Shown one piece after another: positions 60,878 to 64,000 of a DNA stretch of 64,000 nucleotides. A model generated the notes under the pieces. That model was not told where the DNA came from. It did not search any database and was given only the letters and a program-made list of their open reading frames with translations. Numbering within the stretch: position 1 is the stretch's first letter; the number at the start of each line of letters is the position of its first letter. The translations under genes were made by a program, and so were the position numbers. This DNA comes from Palsa-504 sp963818225. Its GTDB lineage: Bacteria > Actinomycetota > Actinomycetes > Streptosporangiales > Streptosporangiaceae. Location: NCBI GenBank assembly GCA_963818225.1, contig CAWFRO010000008.1:186001-250000 (forward strand), read 5' to 3'.

Positions 60878-60916
60878 GCGAAGCCCGGGCCGTGCACCTA
60901 ACGGCCCGGGCTTCGC
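60878..60916. terminator. Bidirectional terminator between clpC and mutY
   Basis: Perfect 15-bp stem: GCGAAGCCCGGGCCG pairs with CGGCCCGGGCTTCGC around a 9-nt loop, starting 9 nt after the clpC stop. It could also stop transcription from convergent mutY. Confidence 0.92.
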
Positions 60917-61001
60917 GCTGTCCGCGTCAGGCTGTGGGACCTGCGGGCCCGCCCCGCAGCCTCACCCGCCCCTGCTGCATCGTTGTCGTGGTAGATCCGG
61001 G

Positions 61002-62021
61002 CTACGTGGCAGTCCAAGTGCATCCCAGTCCACCGGATCTTCCACCGAGCCTGGATCTACCCGGTAAATGGTGCCGGTGATCCTGGGGTGAGCTATGGGG
61101 CGGCGCGGGGACGTGACCGGGGCGGCCCAGACCCGTCAGCTCCGTGCCCGGCAGCGCGTAGCGGCCGTCCGGGAGGGGATCGACCAGGCCGTCGGTGATC
61201 AGGCCGTCCAGGGCCCGGGCCAGCTGCACCGGGTCGGCCCAGACGGACTCGAAGTCAGCCTCCGTGGCGGGGACGGCGGCGTCACGCAGCAGCGAGAGCA
61301 GCCGTCCGCGGCATTGCCGGTCCGTGCCCTCGTAACGCTGGGCCCGGCGCCGGGCCGCGGCCTGGGGCTCCTCGGGGCGCCCGGCGGCCAGCCAGGCGCA
61401 GTGCCCGGCCACGGGGCAGGCGGCACAGCGCGGATGGGCCGCGGTGCAGACTATCGCCCCCAGTTCCATTACCGCGACGGACCATCGCGCCGCGACCGCG
61501 GGCTCGGCAGGCAGCAGCGATTCGGCCAGCCGTCGCTCGGCCGGCGACGGCGCGCTGCCCGGCCGGGGCTGGCCGCACACCAGCCGGGCCAGCACGCGGC
61601 GGACGTTGGTGTCGAGCACGGCATGCCGCTGGCCGAAGGCGAAGCTGGCCACGGCCGCGGCGGTGTAGCTGCCGATCCCCGGCAGGGCGAGCAGGGCGTC
61701 GATGTCAGCCGGCACCGTGCCGCCGTGCCGCGTGGCCACGATGGTCGCCGTCTCGTGCAGCCTCAGCGCGCGCCGCGGGTACCCTAGCCGTCCCCACTGC
61801 CTGATCGCCTCGCCCGCCGGCTCGGCCGCGAGGGCGGCGGGCGTCGGCCACCGGGCCAGCCAGCTCTGATGGGCCGGCACCACCCGAGCGACCGGCGTCT
61901 GCTGCAGCATGAACTCGCTGACCAGCACGGACCAGGGGGTGCTGCCGGGAGCGCGCCACGGCAGGTCGCGTGCATGCCGCGAGAACCAGGCCAGAACCGG
62001 CTCCGTGTAAGGCGTGGGCAT
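61002..62021 (-). CDS. mutY: A/G-specific adenine DNA glycosylase
   Basis: 339 aa. Removes A opposite 8-oxoG. VLVSEFMLQQTPVARVVP, LPGIGSYTAAAVASFAFG (HhH), the catalytic Asp region AVLDTNVRRVLARL, and the iron-sulfur cluster C-x6-C-x2-C-x5-C in CTAAHPRCAACPVAGHC. No NUDIX-like C-terminal domain, as usual in actinobacteria. The last ~40 residues are low complexity. Confidence 0.95.
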   Translation of the reverse strand: MPTPYTEPVLAWFSRHARDLPWRAPGSTPWSVLVSEFMLQQTPVARVVPAHQSWLARWPTPAALAAEPAGEAIRQWGRLGYPRRALRLHETATIVATRHGGTVPADIDALLALPGIGSYTAAAVASFAFGQRHAVLDTNVRRVLARLVCGQPRPGSAPSPAERRLAESLLPAEPAVAARWSVAVMELGAIVCTAAHPRCAACPVAGHCAWLAAGRPEEPQAAARRRAQRYEGTDRQCRGRLLSLLRDAAVPATEADFESVWADPVQLARALDGLITDGLVDPLPDGRYALPGTELTGLGRPGHVPAPPHSSPQDHRHHLPGRSRLGGRSGGLGCTWTAT

Positions 62022-62192
62022 GATGATTCCTATCGTGGCACGGGCCTGCGCCGGCCGGGACCGGCCTGCCCATTACCTGCCCATACCTGCCCATACCTGC
62101 GCCGGCCTGGACTGGTCCGGGCGTGGTAACCGGAGGGTGCGCGGCCGGCGGGTCTGCGCCTCTGCCGGTAGGAGGGCTTGCATACTATCCGT

Positions 62193-62980
62193 ATGGATAG
62201 GAACACCTATCGTGACGATGATGACCTGGACGAGCCTGCGACCTACTGGTGGCGCCGGGCCGTCACCTTGGTCGCGGGCCTGGGCGTGCTCGGCCTGGTG
62301 GCCTGGGCCCTCTCCAGCGGCGGGGGGAAGCCTCCCGGGACGCCGCGGACCACGCCGGACTCGGGCTCGATGTCGGCGGCGGCTTATCCCAGCGGCCCGG
62401 CGCCCTTCGGCCACGTCCTCGGCAAGCGTCGACGCGAACGTTCCGGGGCTGACCAGCCCGGGAATCTCGGGCCTGCCCTCGGCCGCGGCTTCGGGCTCGA
62501 GCAGCCCGGCCGCTAAGAAGCCCGCCGCGAACGACAAATCGTCCGGTACCGGGTCGGCTGCCGCCTCGGGGACAAGCTGTCGGGCGGGGCGGCCGCTGCC
62601 CGTCCGGTGCGATCGTGCTCAGCCTGTTCGGCAGCCAGTCCAGCTATCGCAGCGGCCAGGACCCGAAGTTCAACCTCGACGCTGTCTCCACCGCCCCTGG
62701 CATGTGCACGTTCGACGTGAGCCCGGCGCAGCTGGATCTGGTCGTGATGTCGTCGGGCCGTGTCATCTGGGATTCAGCCGATTGCGCGCGCGGCGGCCAG
62801 ACCCAGCAGGACAAGCTCACCCGCGGCGTCCCGGTCCAGGAGTCCTTTGCCTGGGACCGCACGATCACCCTTCCCGGCTGCGTCACGCTGGCCTCCTCGG
62901 CCCGGGTGGGCACCTACACGGCGCAGGTCAGGGCGGGTGCTGTGGCCAGTGAGGCCCTCACGTTCCGGCTGGTGCACTGA
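62193..62980 (+). pseudogene. Membrane-anchored extracellular protein split by two frameshifts
   Basis: Three frames join into one protein: MDRNTYRDDDDLDEPATYW, a transmembrane helix (VAGLGVLGLVAWAL) and a linker in frame one. VPGLTSPGISGLPSAAASG and more linker follow in a second frame. The third frame has IVLSLFGSQSSYRSGQDPKF, GMCTFDVSPAQLDLVVMSSG, RVIWDSADC and the closing YTAQVRAGAVASEALTFRLVH. The breaks are near 62415 and 62595 in GC-rich linker DNA. It lies between mutY and radA in a core region, so sequencing error is a fair explanation. Confidence 0.7.
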
Positions 62981-62983
62981 TCC

Positions 62984-64000
62984 TCAGAGCTGGAAACCCA
63001 GCACCGCGGATAGTGCCTGGCGGATATCAGTGACCTGGACGACCTCGATGGCCGCCGTGGGATCGCCGGCCGGCTGAGGGCGCACGGCCTGGGCACCGAC
63101 GCCTTCCAGCCCCGCCGAGCCCGCCGGGACGACCGCGCGCCGGAAGCCCATCCGCTCGGCTTCGGCCAGCCGCCGGGCCAGGCCCGCGACCCGGCGCACC
63201 TCGCCGGCCAGGCCGACCTCGCCGATGGCCACGACACCGTGGGGCACGCTCAGGTTCGCCGCCGAACTAGCCAGCGCGATGGCGACGGCCAGGTCCACCG
63301 AGGGCTCGGTCAGGCGGACGCCGCCCACGGTCGCCGCATACACGTCCTGCCTGCCGAGCTTGAGCCCGGCCCGGCGCTGCAGGACCGCGAGCACCATGCC
63401 CACCCGGGCGGCGTCCAGCCCGGACGTGGCGCGCCGGGGCACCTCGAGCACCGAGGTTCCGACCAGGGCCTGCACCTCCGCGGGCAGCGGCCTGCGCCCT
63501 TCCAGCGTGACCGTGACGCAGGTGCCCGGCACCGGCTCACGGTGCTGGGACAGGAACAGCCCGCTCGGGTCGGGCAGGCCGATCAGGCCGTACTCGCCGA
63601 GGTCGAAGCAGCCCACCTCGTCCGTCGGCCCGTACCTGTTCTTGACCGCCCGGACCATACGCAGCTGGGAATGCCGGTCGCCGTCGAAATGCAGGACCAC
63701 GTCGACCAGGTGCTCCAGGGCCCGCGGACCGGCCACCGAGCCGTCCTTGGTCACGTGGCCGACCAGGATGGTCGCGAGCGACCGTTCCTTGGCCACCGCG
63801 GTCAGGACGCCCGCCACGGCCCGGACCTGGGTCACCCCGCCCGGTACCCCGTCCACGTCGGCGGCGGCGATGGTCTGCACCGAGTCGATGATGAGCAGCC
63901 GGGGCCGCACCTGGTCGATGTGCCCGAGCACGGCATCAAGGTCGGTCTCGGCGGCCAGGAACAGCCGCTCGCTGACCGCGCCGATCCGGTCCGCGCGGGA
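62984..64000 (-). CDS. radA: DNA repair protein RadA, N-terminus beyond the window
   Basis: About 339 C-terminal codons. RecA-like core with LLIIDSVQTIAAADVDGVPGG (Walker B) and the RadA motif VKNRYGPTDEVGCFDL. The Lon-like C-terminal domain follows (LEVPRRATSGLDAARVGMVLAVLQRRAGL, DVYAATVGGVRLTEPSVDLAVAIAL). It works in recombination intermediates. The zinc finger and Walker A would lie past 64000. Confidence 0.96.
   Translation of the reverse strand, partial: SRADRIGAVSERLFLAAETDLDAVLGHIDQVRPRLLIIDSVQTIAAADVDGVPGGVTQVRAVAGVLTAVAKERSLATILVGHVTKDGSVAGPRALEHLVDVVLHFDGDRHSQLRMVRAVKNRYGPTDEVGCFDLGEYGLIGLPDPSGLFLSQHREPVPGTCVTVTLEGRRPLPAEVQALVGTSVLEVPRRATSGLDAARVGMVLAVLQRRAGLKLGRQDVYAATVGGVRLTEPSVDLAVAIALASSAANLSVPHGVVAIGEVGLAGEVRRVAGLARRLAEAERMGFRRAVVPAGSAGLEGVGAQAVRPQPAGDPTAAIEVVQVTDIRQALSAVLGFQL

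Overview
The window comes from a high-GC actinomycete, probably of the Streptosporangiales/Streptomycetales type. The evidence is the GC-rich codon use, Lsr2, ClpC, HAIR-type heat-shock operators, a zincin_2-TilS-Hpt-FtsH-FolE gene order, and many GTG and TTG starts. Core genes fill both ends, and two accessory regions lie inside them.

Layout. 1-1.56 kb: 5' part of dnaK (minus strand) with two HspR (HAIR) boxes. 2.2-10.5 kb: a cell-surface/peptide region. It holds a secreted Pro/Ala/Thr-rich protein with a 33-bp minisatellite, a LysM membrane protein, a duplicated small domain, an XRE regulator, a 64-aa leader-core type peptide, a membrane M50 metalloprotease with a PqqD-like N-terminus, a second peptide with the same leader motif, and a secreted beta-helix protein. 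A 26-bp motif is repeated about 110-120 nt upstream of both the repeat protein and the 64-aa peptide, next to the XRE gene, so the region may be one regulon. This is the best candidate for an undescribed system (RiPP-like or surface peptide).

11.3-13.1 kb: a thioesterase, dcd and tRNA-Gly(CCC). 13.05-30.1 kb: an array of decayed genomic islands. The 3' 44 bp of the tRNA is repeated at 15.82 and 17.81 kb, with a shortened copy at 29.29 kb. Two integrase fragments, 9-bp doublet repeats near the att copies, tRNA-Arg 3' fragments, an intact IS630 and a broken IS21 lie among cargo genes: GNAT, VOC, SDR/TetR, CBS, SRPBCC, a ClpX zinc-finger protein and small membrane proteins. 30.2-39.8 kb: mixed accessory genes, including two lipocalin-like paralogs, a methyltransferase, a glycosyltransferase cluster of less GC-biased codon use, and a GH16-CBM13 glucanase.

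39.85-64 kb: core genes. These are pyrH, ppa, the PBP4-type dacB, a zincin, tilS, hpt, ftsH, folE, a lysyl-phosphatidylglycerol synthase-like protein, folP, folK, DUF3180, a DUF2520 protein, panC and coaX, many joined by 4-bp stop/start overlaps. They are followed by an NlpC/P60 hydrolase, an amino-acid acetyltransferase, lsr2, clpC, mutY, a frameshifted anchored protein and radA (partial). folB and panD are absent from the positions where they often occur.

Several genes, including ones beside core loci, are interrupted by single-base indels in GC-rich or repetitive stretches. Some apparent pseudogenes may therefore be sequencing errors.
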